DNA from: Allomuricauda sp.
GTDB lineage: Bacteria > Bacteroidota > Bacteroidia > Flavobacteriales > Flavobacteriaceae
Length of the DNA stretch: 64,000 bases
Reading direction: 5' to 3'
Assembly: GCA_030148335.1 (NCBI GenBank)
Contig: JASBTQ010000042.1
Coordinates: 62,001-126,000, forward strand
The notes beneath the pieces were generated by a model. It did no database searches and was not told the origin of the DNA. It saw only the letters and a program-made list of their open reading frames with translations. A program made the position numbers and the translations under genes. Shown here one piece after another: positions 8,452 to 17,834 of the stretch; within the stretch, counting starts at the first letter, position 1, and each line of letters begins with the position of its first letter.

Positions 8452-9831
8452 ATGAGAAAGCTATTCTTTTCATCCATGGCGCTTGTTTTTTTGCTCACCA
8501 GTTGTGGGTCCAAATCGAGGTCGAAAGGTGAACTAGTTGGGGTCAGTGGAAAACAATGGCATCCAGAGAAGCCCTATGGCATGGAACTGATCCCGCGCGG
8601 CGCCTTTGTTATGGGGAAGGCCGAAGAGGATCAGGCAAAAGTGTTGAACGCCCCCACAAGAACGGTCACCGTACGTTCCTTCTATATGGATGATACGGAA
8701 ATCACCAATAGTGAGTATCGACAGTTTGTGGAGTGGGTAAAGGATTCCATAGTCAGGACCAGATTGGCCATTTTGGCCGATGAACTTGGAATCGGACCAG
8801 AAGATGAAGGTATTGGGGAGTACGCCTTTAAGGATACCGACACCACCGAACTTTCTGTATATGACAAGTATATACTCGATAATTATGCAGGACTTGGTGA
8901 TACCGGTTATGAAGGAAGGGCACTGAACAAGGATGTGGACCTGGTATGGGACACTTCCGAATACCCAGATGAGTATTACGCAGAAGTCATGGACTCGCTT
9001 TACATCCCTGAAGAGGAAAGCTATAACGGCTTGAGGACCATCGATGTGACCAAGTTGAAATACAAATACAGCTGGATGGACATTGAGGCCGCCGCAAGGG
9101 CCAAATCTGGAAGGAGAAAAGACTTCATCCGACATGAAGAATTTGAAATATATCCGGACACCACGGTTTGGATCAGGGACTTTGAATACTCCTACAACGA
9201 GCCCATGCACAACGATTACTTTTGGCACGATGCCTATAGCGACTACCCTGTTGTGGGTGTGAACTGGATGCAGGCCAAGGCCTTCTGTAACTGGAGGACG
9301 AAGTTCAAGAACGATGACCAAAAGTCCCGTGGCAAGCAGTTTGTGAACCAGTTCCGATTGCCAACAGAGGCAGAATGGGAATATGCCGCAAGGGGCGGAA
9401 TCGAAGGAGGAACCTATCCTTGGGGAGGACCTTACGTGATCAGTGATACAGGTTGTTTCATGGCGAACTTCAAGCCACAACGAGGTGATTACGCAGCAGA
9501 TGCGGCTTTATACACCGTAGAAGCCAAATCCTTCGAACCAAACGAGTACAACCTGTACAACATGGCCGGAAACGTATCTGAATGGACCAACTCCAGCTTT
9601 GATCAGAACGCCTACGAATATGTGTCCACCATGAACCCGAATATCGGTTCAGGGCAAAACCAAAGAAAAGTGATTCGCGGTGGATCTTGGAAAGATGTCG
9701 CCTACTTCCTTCAGGTAAGTACCAGGGACTATGAGTACCAAGATTCGGCCAGAAGCTATATCGGGTTTAGGACCGTCCAGGATTATATGGGCGAGGAGGA
9801 CTCCACTAAGGGCCAAGGATTGCCGGATTAA
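8452..9831 (+). CDS. gldK: Gliding motility / T9SS lipoprotein GldK
   Basis: A 459-aa lipoprotein (signal peptide with lipobox LLTSC, C18). It has the formylglycine-generating-enzyme-like fold of the GldK/GldJ family (PYGMELIPRGAFVMG near the start; FRLPTEAEWEYAARGG and NMAGNVSEWTNSSF later; VIRGGSWKD near the end). GldK forms the outer-membrane/periplasmic ring of the type IX secretion and gliding machine together with GldN. It is not expected to be an enzyme. It is the first of four gld genes in canonical order. The 123-base gap upstream may carry a promoter, but I see no clean TAnnTTTG there, so read-through from topA is also possible. Confidence 0.97.
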   Translation: MRKLFFSSMALVFLLTSCGSKSRSKGELVGVSGKQWHPEKPYGMELIPRGAFVMGKAEEDQAKVLNAPTRTVTVRSFYMDDTEITNSEYRQFVEWVKDSIVRTRLAILADELGIGPEDEGIGEYAFKDTDTTELSVYDKYILDNYAGLGDTGYEGRALNKDVDLVWDTSEYPDEYYAEVMDSLYIPEEESYNGLRTIDVTKLKYKYSWMDIEAAARAKSGRRKDFIRHEEFEIYPDTTVWIRDFEYSYNEPMHNDYFWHDAYSDYPVVGVNWMQAKAFCNWRTKFKNDDQKSRGKQFVNQFRLPTEAEWEYAARGGIEGGTYPWGGPYVISDTGCFMANFKPQRGDYAADAALYTVEAKSFEPNEYNLYNMAGNVSEWTNSSFDQNAYEYVSTMNPNIGSGQNQRKVIRGGSWKDVAYFLQVSTRDYEYQDSARSYIGFRTVQDYMGEEDSTKGQGLPD

Positions 9832-9929
9832 TTGAAAAAATGAAAAAAGAAAACAGAGAACATTATATAAATAAGCTTAGTTAGTAACCAAATACTTATT
9901 ATTTATATAACTTAATTAAAACTAGAATT

Positions 9930-10586
9930 ATGGCACAGTCAAAATCAACAAAAAAATTGTTTAACATGGCCTACGGGCTTGGAGCATCGGTAGTGATCAT
10001 CGGTGCATTGTTCAAGATCCTTCACTGGGAGTTTGGACCACTTACCGGTGGACTTCTTCTTGCAGTTGGACTTATTACCGAAGCATTGATCTTCGCCATC
10101 AGTGCATTTGAACCAGTGGACGACGAATACGATTGGTCTTTGGTTTACCCAGAATTGGCAGGTGGCCAACAGAGTGGTTCCAAAAAACAAGACGCCAAGG
10201 ATGCCAAAGAAGCTGAAGGAATCCTTTCCAGAAAATTGGACGAGCTTTTGAAAGAGGCCAATATCGATGCCAACCTATTCTCAAGCCTAGGGGAGAGCAT
10301 CAAGAGTTTTGAAGGTGCCGCCAAAAATATAGCTCCTACCACGGATGCCATCCAGCACACCAAAAAATATTCTGAGGAATTGTCGCATGCCGCAGCCCAA
10401 ATGGAATCTTTGAACAGCTTGTACAAAGTACAATTGGAAAGCGCCAGCCGTCAAGCTTCCATCAACGAGGAAGTGGTACAGAATGCAGGTGCATTGAAAG
10501 ATCAGATGCAATCTTTGGCAACCAACCTTTCTTCATTGAACGGTGTTTACGGAGGTATGCTATCCGCCATGGGCAGCAGAAACTAA
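9930..10586 (+). CDS. gldL: Gliding motility / T9SS inner-membrane motor protein GldL
   Basis: 218 aa. Two N-terminal membrane helices (about residues 11-30 and 35-60) contain the acidic residue expected in the second helix (GLITEALIFAISAFEP). They are followed by a long soluble cytoplasmic part with coiled-coil character (residues 85-218). GldL and GldM form the proton-powered rotary motor that drives type IX secretion and gliding (family knowledge). It lies 98 bases after gldK and 65 bases before gldM. Confidence 0.97.
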   Translation: MAQSKSTKKLFNMAYGLGASVVIIGALFKILHWEFGPLTGGLLLAVGLITEALIFAISAFEPVDDEYDWSLVYPELAGGQQSGSKKQDAKDAKEAEGILSRKLDELLKEANIDANLFSSLGESIKSFEGAAKNIAPTTDAIQHTKKYSEELSHAAAQMESLNSLYKVQLESASRQASINEEVVQNAGALKDQMQSLATNLSSLNGVYGGMLSAMGSRN

Positions 10587-10651
10587 TTAGAGATAGATTA
10601 GTCAAAACCAAACCCAGATCAAATTAATTTTTAAAATCTAATTAGAAAAAC

Positions 10652-12223
10652 ATGGCAGGAGGAAAACAATCACCACGTCAGAAGATGATCAACCTAATGT
10701 ACTTGATCTTCATCGCGATGTTGGCCCTTAACATGAGCAAGGAAGTACTTGCAGCTTTCGGTCTGATGAACGAAAAGCTGGAGACTTCCAATGCGAAGAC
10801 AACAGAAAACAACTTGGCATTCTTGGGCAGCTTGGAAACAAAGGCTTCCGAAAACGAAGCGGAATATGGAGAGCTGTACCAGAATGCACAACAAGTAAAG
10901 GAACTTTCAGATTCGTACTACACCTATCTGGAAGAATTGAAAAAAGGAATGACCGCCGATTTGGAAAACCCAAAGGATTATGTGGTCATGGACAAGTCCG
11001 ATTATCTGGATCAGAAATTCTTCCAAGGGGACAATTTGGGCCCAGAAGGGAAAGAATTCATGAAACAGATCAACGATTATCGTGAAGGAGTGATCAACGC
11101 TTTGCCAGAAGGGAAGTTCACCTCTGTGAAAGAAGCTGTAAAAGTTCGTTTTGCAACAGGTGACGCTGATGGTAAGGTAGAGAAAAGGGACGGTACCCGT
11201 CAAGATTGGATCAACTATCATTTCGAAGGGTTCCCATTGGTGGCCTCTTTGACCAAGTTGACCCAGTTGCAGGCAGACATCAAGACCACGGAACAAGAGG
11301 TGTTGAAAAACCTTTTGGAAGGTAACTTGACCGCTGCTGTTTCTTTGACCAACTTTGCAAGTTCATTGTCCGCTCCAAAAACTGCTTACTATGCAGGTGA
11401 AAAATACGATGGTAAGATCATCGTGAGCAAAACGGACAAGACATCCACTCCCGTGAAAGCCGAATTGACCTTGGACGGAAGACCAATGACCGAAGGCAAG
11501 GACTACGAGCTTGAGGCAGGAGGAATCAAAATGTTGATCAGTGCAGGAACCCCAGGTGACCATACCATTAAAGGGACCATGTACTTTATGCAGGATGGGA
11601 AAGAAGTGCCAGTGGAAGTGGACAACACTTTCGCGACCATCTCCATGCCCAACGCTGCTGTGATCTCTGCAGATAAGATGAACGTAGTGTACCGTGGTGT
11701 GGCTAACCCAATGACCATCTCCATCCCCGGTATTCCTGACAATAAAGTAACAGCTTCAGCTCCTGGACTTACCAGAAGAAGTGGTAGCAACTACATCATG
11801 AATCCTGGAACTGGAAGGGAAGTGACCATTACTGCCTCCGGTACATTGCCTGACGGTAAAGGAATCCGAACTTCAACAGAGTTCCGTATCAAGGACATTC
11901 CAAGACCCAGTGGTACCGTTCGTGGTGAGGCCGGAAGCGTAAAAATGCCAAGGAAGAATTTGGAAATCTCTACGGTAAGTGCTATGTTGGAAGACTTTGA
12001 CTTCGATTTGAACCTTGCTGTGAGCCAGTTCAGCTTCAAAGTACCAGGTCAGCCTACTGTGGTTGTCAATGGAAACAAATTGGACGATAGAGCCAAATCT
12101 GTTCTAAGTAGGGCAGGTAGGGGAGAAAGCGTCCAGATATTTGATATCCAAGCTTACATCACCAACAACAAGAGCTACAAGCTGAAAAAAGTATCTCCTG
12201 TAGTGGTAGAGCTTACAAACTAA
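10652..12223 (+). CDS. gldM: Gliding motility / T9SS motor protein GldM
   Basis: 523 aa. A short cytoplasmic start (MAGGKQSPRQKMINLMYLIF) leads into a single membrane helix (about residues 14-35). A large periplasmic region follows, with a helical first domain and several Ig-like beta domains, the known GldM layout. It pairs with GldL in the inner membrane and reaches across the periplasm to the GldK/GldN ring. The length matches the family (about 510-530 aa). The gap to gldN is only 18 bases. Confidence 0.97.
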   Translation: MAGGKQSPRQKMINLMYLIFIAMLALNMSKEVLAAFGLMNEKLETSNAKTTENNLAFLGSLETKASENEAEYGELYQNAQQVKELSDSYYTYLEELKKGMTADLENPKDYVVMDKSDYLDQKFFQGDNLGPEGKEFMKQINDYREGVINALPEGKFTSVKEAVKVRFATGDADGKVEKRDGTRQDWINYHFEGFPLVASLTKLTQLQADIKTTEQEVLKNLLEGNLTAAVSLTNFASSLSAPKTAYYAGEKYDGKIIVSKTDKTSTPVKAELTLDGRPMTEGKDYELEAGGIKMLISAGTPGDHTIKGTMYFMQDGKEVPVEVDNTFATISMPNAAVISADKMNVVYRGVANPMTISIPGIPDNKVTASAPGLTRRSGSNYIMNPGTGREVTITASGTLPDGKGIRTSTEFRIKDIPRPSGTVRGEAGSVKMPRKNLEISTVSAMLEDFDFDLNLAVSQFSFKVPGQPTVVVNGNKLDDRAKSVLSRAGRGESVQIFDIQAYITNNKSYKLKKVSPVVVELTN

Positions 12224-12241
12224 AAAAGTATATAAGTTATC

Positions 12242-13144
12242 ATGAATTGGAAAAATGCATTACTGATCGGATTGTTGGGCGTGTTGCCCGTATCAATGAT
12301 GGCACAGGCAAACATCTTGAATGCCAAACTGCCCAGTGATATTGGTAAAAAGACCCAGGCTCAAATTGAGCAGGACGCCGATGCCCCATTGAAATACGGA
12401 TATGTGGATGACAGGGATATCCTCTGGTCCAAGACCGTATGGGAAATCGTTGACCTGGATGAGCGCGTCAACTTTCCATTGTACTACCCAACCGATACCA
12501 TAGGTATTGGGGCGGACAGAAGGTCGCTGTACGACGTTTTGATGAAGAACATCAGGAACGGCAAGCTGACAGAAGTCTATACGGATTCCTATTTTACCGA
12601 AAAGAGGAAGTTGGAAGACCTGTCTGCGACCTTGAGCAAAGTGGATACCACTGACCTCGGATACGAGCAAATGAATGCTGGAGAGCGTATTTCCCCTGAG
12701 TTCATCAACCAAAGGGACTTGACCGCTGCCGACATTGAAGAATACCGTATCAAAGGAATCTGGTATTTCGACAAACGCCAGGGAGAACTGAAGTACCGTC
12801 TGTTGGGGATTGCACCCGTTGCACCCGATGTCAACTTTATTGATGACGAATCCATGGATCCAGGGGAGAACAAGGTGGAACTGTTCTGGGTATGGTATCC
12901 TGCCGCCAGACAGATCTTGCACGAAGCGAAGGTGTACAACCAACGCAACTCGGCAAGGCCCATCTCCTTCGATATGCTTTTGAACGCAAGACGTTTCAAC
13001 GGCGTGATCTATAAGGAGGAGAACGTCCATGAAGACCGTAAGATAGACGAGTATATCTTCGACAATGCATTGTTCCAGCTTTTGGAAGCCCAGAGGATCA
13101 AAGAGACCATCAGGGACAGGGAGCAGGATATGTGGGCTTACTAG
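12242..13144 (+). CDS. gldN: Gliding motility / T9SS periplasmic protein GldN
   Basis: 300 aa with a cleavable signal peptide (LLIGLLGVLPVSMMAQA, about residues 6-22). The body matches the GldN/PorN family: YGYVDDRDILWSKTVWEIVDLDERVNFPLYYP near the start and the VELFWVWYPAARQIL block in the middle. GldN binds GldK in the periplasmic ring. It is the last gene of the gld cluster and ends at a very strong palindromic terminator. Confidence 0.97.
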   Translation: MNWKNALLIGLLGVLPVSMMAQANILNAKLPSDIGKKTQAQIEQDADAPLKYGYVDDRDILWSKTVWEIVDLDERVNFPLYYPTDTIGIGADRRSLYDVLMKNIRNGKLTEVYTDSYFTEKRKLEDLSATLSKVDTTDLGYEQMNAGERISPEFINQRDLTAADIEEYRIKGIWYFDKRQGELKYRLLGIAPVAPDVNFIDDESMDPGENKVELFWVWYPAARQILHEAKVYNQRNSARPISFDMLLNARRFNGVIYKEENVHEDRKIDEYIFDNALFQLLEAQRIKETIRDREQDMWAY

Positions 13145-13175
13145 CCTGAAAAATTTTCCAATTCAATATCAAATT

Positions 13176-13207
13176 ACGCCGCAATGATCATTGCGGCGTT
13201 TTTTTTG
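13176..13207 (+). terminator. Strong terminator of the gldKLMN operon
   Basis: A perfect 24-base palindrome (13176-13199, half-site ACGCCGCAATGA) runs directly into a T tract. This is the strongest intrinsic terminator in the window. Confidence 0.93.
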
Positions 13208-13251
13208 TGCCATTGTGGATGGAAGTTTGGTCACAATACGGCCCAGATGGT

Positions 13252-13259
13252 TAATTTTG
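13252..13259 (+). promoter_or_regulatory. Promoter minus-7 element for the FAD oxidoreductase gene
   Basis: TAATTTTG matches TAnnTTTG, with a TTTG at 13226-13229 upstream as a possible minus-33 box. The ATG is only 4 bases after the element, so the transcript would be leaderless or nearly so. Confidence 0.5.
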
Positions 13260-13263
13260 TCCC

Positions 13264-14319
13264 ATGTTGGACTATATAGTTGTCGGTGTTGGGTTGGCAG
13301 GAATCTCCTTCTGTGAGACCCTTGAAAAACAGGGAAAGACCTTCAAGGTCATTTCGGATGGCTCCCAAAGGGCATCCCAAGTGGCCGGTGGACTCTACAA
13401 CCCGGTCATCTTAAAGCGTTTTACCATGGCTTGGAAGGCCAAACTCCTTATGGAACAGGCCATGCCCTTCTATAAAGATCTGGAGAAGAAGCTAAACGTC
13501 ACACTGGACCATAAGCTCCCCGTGCTGCGCAGGTTTGCATCCATAGAGGAGCAGAATCTATGGTTTGAGGCCTTGGACCGACCAGGATTGGACCATTTTC
13601 TATCCACCGAGATCCTTCAGAACAATAACCCAAATTTGGATGCACCCTTCGGGTTGGGAGAGGTCAAACACACCGGAAGGGTGGACACCGCCACCTTGGT
13701 GGAATCCTATAAAACATATTTGGAAAGCAAGGGAATACTGGAAGCAGAATCCTTTGACTTTTCCAATTTCGAGCATCGGGAAGACCATGTCCAGTATAAA
13801 TCAATGACCGCCAAGCACATTGTTTTCGCATGTGGCTATGGCCTTAAGAACGACCCTTTTTTTGGGTATTTGCCGCTGAATGGCACAAAAGGGGAACTGT
13901 TGATCATCAAAGCTCCCGATTATAAGGAGAGCAGTGTCATCAAATCATCCGTTTTCACCATTCCGTTGGGAAACGACCATTACATGCTCGGGGCCACCTA
14001 CAAATGGAAGGACAAGACCAATGAGCCCACGGAAGAATCCAAAAATGAGTTGCTGGACAAGCTGGGGACATTTCTGAAATGCGATTTTGAGATTGTGGGC
14101 CATGTAGCCGGAATTAGGCCCACGGTGGTTGATAGAAGACCATTGGTGGGGCAACATCCAGCCCACAAAAATCTGTATGTGTTGAACGGTTTTGGTTCCA
14201 GGGGAGTGCTCATAGCCCCTTATGCATCAAGCCAATTGTTCAATGCCATAGAAAAGGGGATTCCATTGGACCCGGAGATGGATATCCAAAGGTTTACAAA
14301 AAAATACTATTCCACCTGA
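13264..14319 (+). CDS. FAD-dependent oxidoreductase, DAO (D-amino-acid oxidase-like) family
   Basis: 351 aa. The N-terminal dinucleotide-binding motif VGVGLAGISFCETL (residues 7-20) and the second region SQVAGGLYNPVILKRF are typical of DAO-family amine oxidases. Near the C-terminus, GIRPTVVDRRPLVGQHP and NLYVLNGFGSRGVLIAPY form the usual FAD-contact end. No signal peptide, so probably cytoplasmic. The substrate is unknown; relatives oxidise glycine, sarcosine or D-amino acids. The gene follows the gld cluster but has its own promoter. It converges on the DUF983 gene and overlaps it by 13 bases at the 3' ends. Confidence 0.88.
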   Translation: MLDYIVVGVGLAGISFCETLEKQGKTFKVISDGSQRASQVAGGLYNPVILKRFTMAWKAKLLMEQAMPFYKDLEKKLNVTLDHKLPVLRRFASIEEQNLWFEALDRPGLDHFLSTEILQNNNPNLDAPFGLGEVKHTGRVDTATLVESYKTYLESKGILEAESFDFSNFEHREDHVQYKSMTAKHIVFACGYGLKNDPFFGYLPLNGTKGELLIIKAPDYKESSVIKSSVFTIPLGNDHYMLGATYKWKDKTNEPTEESKNELLDKLGTFLKCDFEIVGHVAGIRPTVVDRRPLVGQHPAHKNLYVLNGFGSRGVLIAPYASSQLFNAIEKGIPLDPEMDIQRFTKKYYST

Positions 14320-14717
14320 CCCTCCACAGTATGATGATGTTCGATTGCCGAAGCATCATATTTGATGAAGAAATTGATCCAGATATTTCGGGACAAGCGG
14401 ATGATCACGGGCATAAAAACAATCAACGTGCCCACGATCGCAATAAAGGTGTTGACCAAGTTGGCACCGATAAACAGGAAGGCAATGACAAATGCCGCCA
14501 CGGCAAAAGCTATACCCACACCATAGCTCACATACATGGAACCGTAAAAGAACGAAGGCTCAATCTTATACTTGGTGCCACAATGGGAACAACGCCCATG
14601 CATCTTGAAAATTTGGGACAGCGCATACGGATTGGGGTTCACATACATGCTTTCCTCATGGCACTTAGGACAACTTCCTGTTAAAATGCTGTACAGTTTG
14701 GTTCCTTTTTTTAACAT
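14307..14717 (-). CDS. DUF983 family membrane protein with zinc-ribbon-like cysteines
   Basis: 136 aa from the ATG at 14717; a GTG at 14723 is a weaker alternative. Two CxxC pairs, SCPKCHEE and RCSHCGTKY, in the N-terminal half suggest a small zinc-binding knuckle. Two hydrophobic helices (about residues 60-82 and 86-106) form a membrane hairpin. The family is widespread in Bacteroidota and Alphaproteobacteria and has no assigned function. It is transcribed divergently from the ABC-F gene, with 66 bases between the starts. Confidence 0.88.
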   Translation of the reverse strand: MLKKGTKLYSILTGSCPKCHEESMYVNPNPYALSQIFKMHGRCSHCGTKYKIEPSFFYGSMYVSYGVGIAFAVAAFVIAFLFIGANLVNTFIAIVGTLIVFMPVIIRLSRNIWINFFIKYDASAIEHHHTVEGQVE

Positions 14718-14734
14718 TTGCACCGATTTTTAGG

Positions 14735-14742
14735 CAAAAATA
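14735..14742 (-). promoter_or_regulatory. Promoter minus-7 element for the DUF983 gene
   Basis: TATTTTTG on the minus strand, 17 bases before the ATG at 14717. Its position supports 14717 over 14723 as the start. I see no convincing minus-33 box. Confidence 0.45.
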
Positions 14743-14783
14743 CGGATAATGCTGCTTTTGCTGTGTAATACAAATCACATAAA

Positions 14784-16697
14784 ATGATAAATGTCCACAA
14801 TCTTTCCGTAGCCTTTGGAGGCGAATATCTTTTTGAAGAAATCTCATTCCGTCTGAACGGCGGCGATAGGGTAGGCCTCATTGGAAAGAACGGTGCGGGA
14901 AAGTCCACATTGCTCAAATTGCTCGCCAAGGAAATGCCCTTGGATGGGGGCACCATGGCCACGGAAAAGGAAATAAAAGTCGGGTTTTTGAAACAGGACA
15001 TCGATTTTGACCTGGGAAGGACCGTTTTGGAAGAATCCTACCAGGCATTTTCGGAGATAAAGGCATTGGAGCAGAAATTGGACCTTATCAATACCGGTCT
15101 GGCAGAGCGGACCGACTATGAAAGTGAGGGCTATCACCAACTGATGGTGGACCTGAACGATGTGACCCACCATTACGAAATCCTTGGCGGTTATAATTAC
15201 CAGGGCGATACTGAGAAAGTTTTGCTCGGACTCGGTTTCAAAAGGGAAGACTTCAACAAGTTGACCGATACTTTTTCGGGTGGATGGCGTATGCGTATCG
15301 AACTGGCGAAGCTCCTGTTGCAAAACAACGATGTGTTGCTGCTGGATGAGCCCACCAACCACTTGGACATCGAATCCATCATTTGGTTGGAGCAGTTCCT
15401 GAACAATTATTCCGGGGCAGTGGTCATTGTTTCCCACGATAAGATGTTCCTCGACAATGTCACCAACCGTACCATCGAGATCTCTTTGGGCCGGATCTAT
15501 GACTACAACAAACCCTACACCAAGTTCCTCGAACTGAGAAAAGAGATCAAGGAGCAGCAGCTCAGCGCCCAAAAAAACCAAGAAAAACAGATACAACAGA
15601 CCGAAAGGCTGATAGAGAAGTTCCGGGCCAAGGCCAGCAAGGCGTCCATGGCCCAATCACTGATCAAGAAACTGGACAAGATCGAACGGATAGAGGTGGA
15701 CGAAGAGGACAACGGAGTGATGAACCTGAGGTTCCCAGTATCCGTGACCCCCGGTAAAGTAGTGGCCGAACTGGAAAGCCTATCCAAGAGCTACGGAAAA
15801 AAGCAGGTGCTGCAAAATATCGACCTATTGGTGGAGCGCGGTAGCAAGACAGCATTTGTTGGGCAGAACGGACAGGGCAAGACCACCTTGGCAAAGATCA
15901 TGGTGGGCGAACTGGAGCACGAAGGGAGCATCAAGATGGGCCACAATGTGCAGTTGGGCTATTTTGCCCAGAACCAGGCCGAATATCTGGATGGCAGCAA
16001 GACCATTTTGGACACCATGACCGATGCTGCCAATGAAAGCAACCGCAGCAAGGTCCGGGATATCCTGGGCTCATTTTTGTTCAGGGGCGATGATGTGGAC
16101 AAATACGTGAAAGTACTCTCCGGAGGGGAGCGAAACCGATTGGCCCTGGCCAAAATGCTCCTTCAGCCCTTCAATGTGTTGGTGATGGACGAACCTACCA
16201 ACCACTTGGACATCAAATCCAAAAATGTCCTGAAACAGGCACTGCAAAACTTTGAAGGGACCTTGGTCCTCGTCTCCCACGACCGGGATTTTCTCCAAGG
16301 ACTCACGGACAGGGTGTATGAGTTCAAGGACGGGGGCATCAAGGAATATCTCGGGGACATCGATTTTTACTTGGAGCAGCGTAAGGTGGACGACTTTAGG
16401 AAAATCGAAAAGAAAGAGGTCAGGGTAGAGAAAAAAGCCCCTATAGAAACCAAGGAAATGGATTACCATACCCAAAAGAAGGAAAAATCCTTGAAGAACA
16501 GATTGAGTGGGGTGGAGAAGAAGATTTCCCAACTGGAACAGGAGATTGCCGATATCGACCACGAACTTTTGATGGATTATGATACTACCATTGCCAAACC
16601 CAACTTTTTTGATGGCTATCAGGGTAAGAAAAAACATCTGGAAGAACTGATGGAAGAATGGGAAAGCATTTCCCACGACCTCGAATCATTGGATTAA
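14784..16697 (+). CDS. ABC-F family ATPase (Uup/EttA-like, ribosome-associated)
   Basis: 637 aa with two nucleotide-binding domains and no membrane segments. Domain 1 has Walker A GKNGAGKST (about residues 34-42), signature FSGGWRMRIELAKLL and Walker B LLLDEPTNHLD. Domain 2 has Walker A GQNGQGKTT, signature LSGGERNRLALAKML and VMDEPTNHLD. The inter-domain linker is long, charged and helical, as in ABC-F proteins that act in the ribosomal E site. The C-terminal 90 residues form a coiled coil like Uup. ABC-F proteins modulate translation and some protect against antibiotics; nothing here separates housekeeping from resistance subtypes. Confidence 0.95.
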   Translation: MINVHNLSVAFGGEYLFEEISFRLNGGDRVGLIGKNGAGKSTLLKLLAKEMPLDGGTMATEKEIKVGFLKQDIDFDLGRTVLEESYQAFSEIKALEQKLDLINTGLAERTDYESEGYHQLMVDLNDVTHHYEILGGYNYQGDTEKVLLGLGFKREDFNKLTDTFSGGWRMRIELAKLLLQNNDVLLLDEPTNHLDIESIIWLEQFLNNYSGAVVIVSHDKMFLDNVTNRTIEISLGRIYDYNKPYTKFLELRKEIKEQQLSAQKNQEKQIQQTERLIEKFRAKASKASMAQSLIKKLDKIERIEVDEEDNGVMNLRFPVSVTPGKVVAELESLSKSYGKKQVLQNIDLLVERGSKTAFVGQNGQGKTTLAKIMVGELEHEGSIKMGHNVQLGYFAQNQAEYLDGSKTILDTMTDAANESNRSKVRDILGSFLFRGDDVDKYVKVLSGGERNRLALAKMLLQPFNVLVMDEPTNHLDIKSKNVLKQALQNFEGTLVLVSHDRDFLQGLTDRVYEFKDGGIKEYLGDIDFYLEQRKVDDFRKIEKKEVRVEKKAPIETKEMDYHTQKKEKSLKNRLSGVEKKISQLEQEIADIDHELLMDYDTTIAKPNFFDGYQGKKKHLEELMEEWESISHDLESLD

Positions 16698-16765
16698 TCT
16701 ACCTTTTTTGTGGTTAGACCACTTATTTGAACAGATTCGCAACAATCCAAGCCCCGTTTGCCGAT

Positions 16766-16773
16766 TAAATTTG
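16766..16773 (+). promoter_or_regulatory. Candidate promoter minus-7 element for the LRR gene
   Basis: TAAATTTG matches TAnnTTTG. It lies 60 bases before the ATG at 16834, so the leader would be about 55 bases and would include the small inverted repeat ACTTAC/GTAAGT (16792-16806). Confidence 0.4.
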
Positions 16774-16833
16774 TAGGTTTTTTCATCTTTCACTTACTTT
16801 GTAAGTAAATTCTGTGTATCAAATAAGTAATCC

Positions 16834-17718
16834 ATGATTCGATTGGCCATTTTCTTCGTGTTCGTGACGTCCTTTGTGGGAATGTCATTTGCAAAGGGTC
16901 AAGTTCCCCAAAATGAAAAAGAAGCTCTCATTGCCTTGTACAATGGTACAAAAGGGAACCAATGGAAGGTCTCTTGGGACCTGGACGCTCCAGTGGACAC
17001 TTGGAAAGGTGTCGAGGTCAAGGATGGTCATGTAGTAGGAATAAACCTGTTCATGAACAACTTGAACGGAGTATTGCCCGAAGGGATGGGCAAATTGAAG
17101 CACTTGACACATTTGAACTTGGCTTTCAACAATATTACAGGCGTTTTGCCAAAGGATATCGTAAAGCTGGAAAAGCTCAAGGTATTCCGGTTGGAGATGA
17201 ACAGGATAAAAGGTTCACTTCCCGAAGGAATTGGCAGCATGCAACAATTGGAGGTGTTTTCCATGTTCAATAATTTCTTGACCGGAACCATTCCTGATGG
17301 TTTTGGGAATCTTCAAAATTTGAAGGAGCTCAACCTGTCCAGTAACAATCTTGAAGGAAATATCCCAAAATCCATAGGAAACCTTACCAAGTTGGAAGTA
17401 CTGGGCTTTTTTGAGAACAAGCTGAACGGGGGCATTCCGGCAGAGATTGGCAAATTGGGCAATTTAAAGGAACTTGTACTGGCCAACAACCACTTGGATG
17501 GGGAAATTCCAGTGGAGTTTGGACAACTCGCCAGCCTACAGATCCTGCAACTACAGAACAACCGATTCAATGCCTATACAGGTCTTGAACATATGAATAC
17601 GGACCAATTTTTGGTCTTCGACTCGGACAACAAGGTGTTGAACCCCAAATTCAACCAGATCCAAATGGACCGTACACGCATGGCGGACACCAAGTTTGAG
17701 GACGACAACGAAAATTGA
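16834..17718 (+). CDS. Secreted plant-type leucine-rich repeat protein
   Basis: 294 aa. A signal peptide (about residues 1-22, ending AKG) has no lipobox, so the protein is exported to the periplasm or beyond. An N-terminal cap (EKEALIALYNGTKGNQWKVSWDLDAPVDTWKGV) resembles the LRRNT cap of plant receptor-like proteins. About seven 24-residue repeats of the plant type follow (LxxLxLxxNxLxGxIP), for example LKHLTHLNLAFNNITGVLP and LKELNLSSNNLEGNIP. The last 40 residues are polar with no recognisable type IX secretion sorting domain. Bacterial LRR proteins of this type often mediate adhesion or protein binding; the partner is unknown. Confidence 0.9.
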   Translation: MIRLAIFFVFVTSFVGMSFAKGQVPQNEKEALIALYNGTKGNQWKVSWDLDAPVDTWKGVEVKDGHVVGINLFMNNLNGVLPEGMGKLKHLTHLNLAFNNITGVLPKDIVKLEKLKVFRLEMNRIKGSLPEGIGSMQQLEVFSMFNNFLTGTIPDGFGNLQNLKELNLSSNNLEGNIPKSIGNLTKLEVLGFFENKLNGGIPAEIGKLGNLKELVLANNHLDGEIPVEFGQLASLQILQLQNNRFNAYTGLEHMNTDQFLVFDSDNKVLNPKFNQIQMDRTRMADTKFEDDNEN

Positions 17719-17751
17719 GTAGTTAGTTTATTACTTTAGTTTGTTTGGTTT

Positions 17752-17776
17752 GGGGATACAAAGTATCCCCTTTTTT
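17752..17776 (+). terminator. Rho-independent terminator after the LRR gene
   Basis: Stem GGGGATAC/GTATCCCC with a three-base AAA loop, followed by six T. It lies 34 bases after the stop codon. Confidence 0.92.
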
Positions 17777-17801
17777 GTGGACTGAATTTTGGAAATGGAC
17801 A

Positions 17802-17809
17802 TATCTTTG
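17802..17809 (+). promoter_or_regulatory. Promoter minus-7 element for the CPXCG gene
   Basis: TATCTTTG matches TAnnTTTG, 25 bases before the ATG at 17835. TTTG at 17774-17777 could be the minus-33 box, with slightly long spacing. Confidence 0.5.
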
Positions 17810-17834
17810 TTGTGAACAGGTATGACCAATTACT

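Noticed and set aside
8452..9831. Sulfatase-modifying (formylglycine-generating) enzyme
   Set aside because: The fold is shared, but the lipobox, length and neighbours gldLMN identify GldK; no sulfatase gene is nearby.
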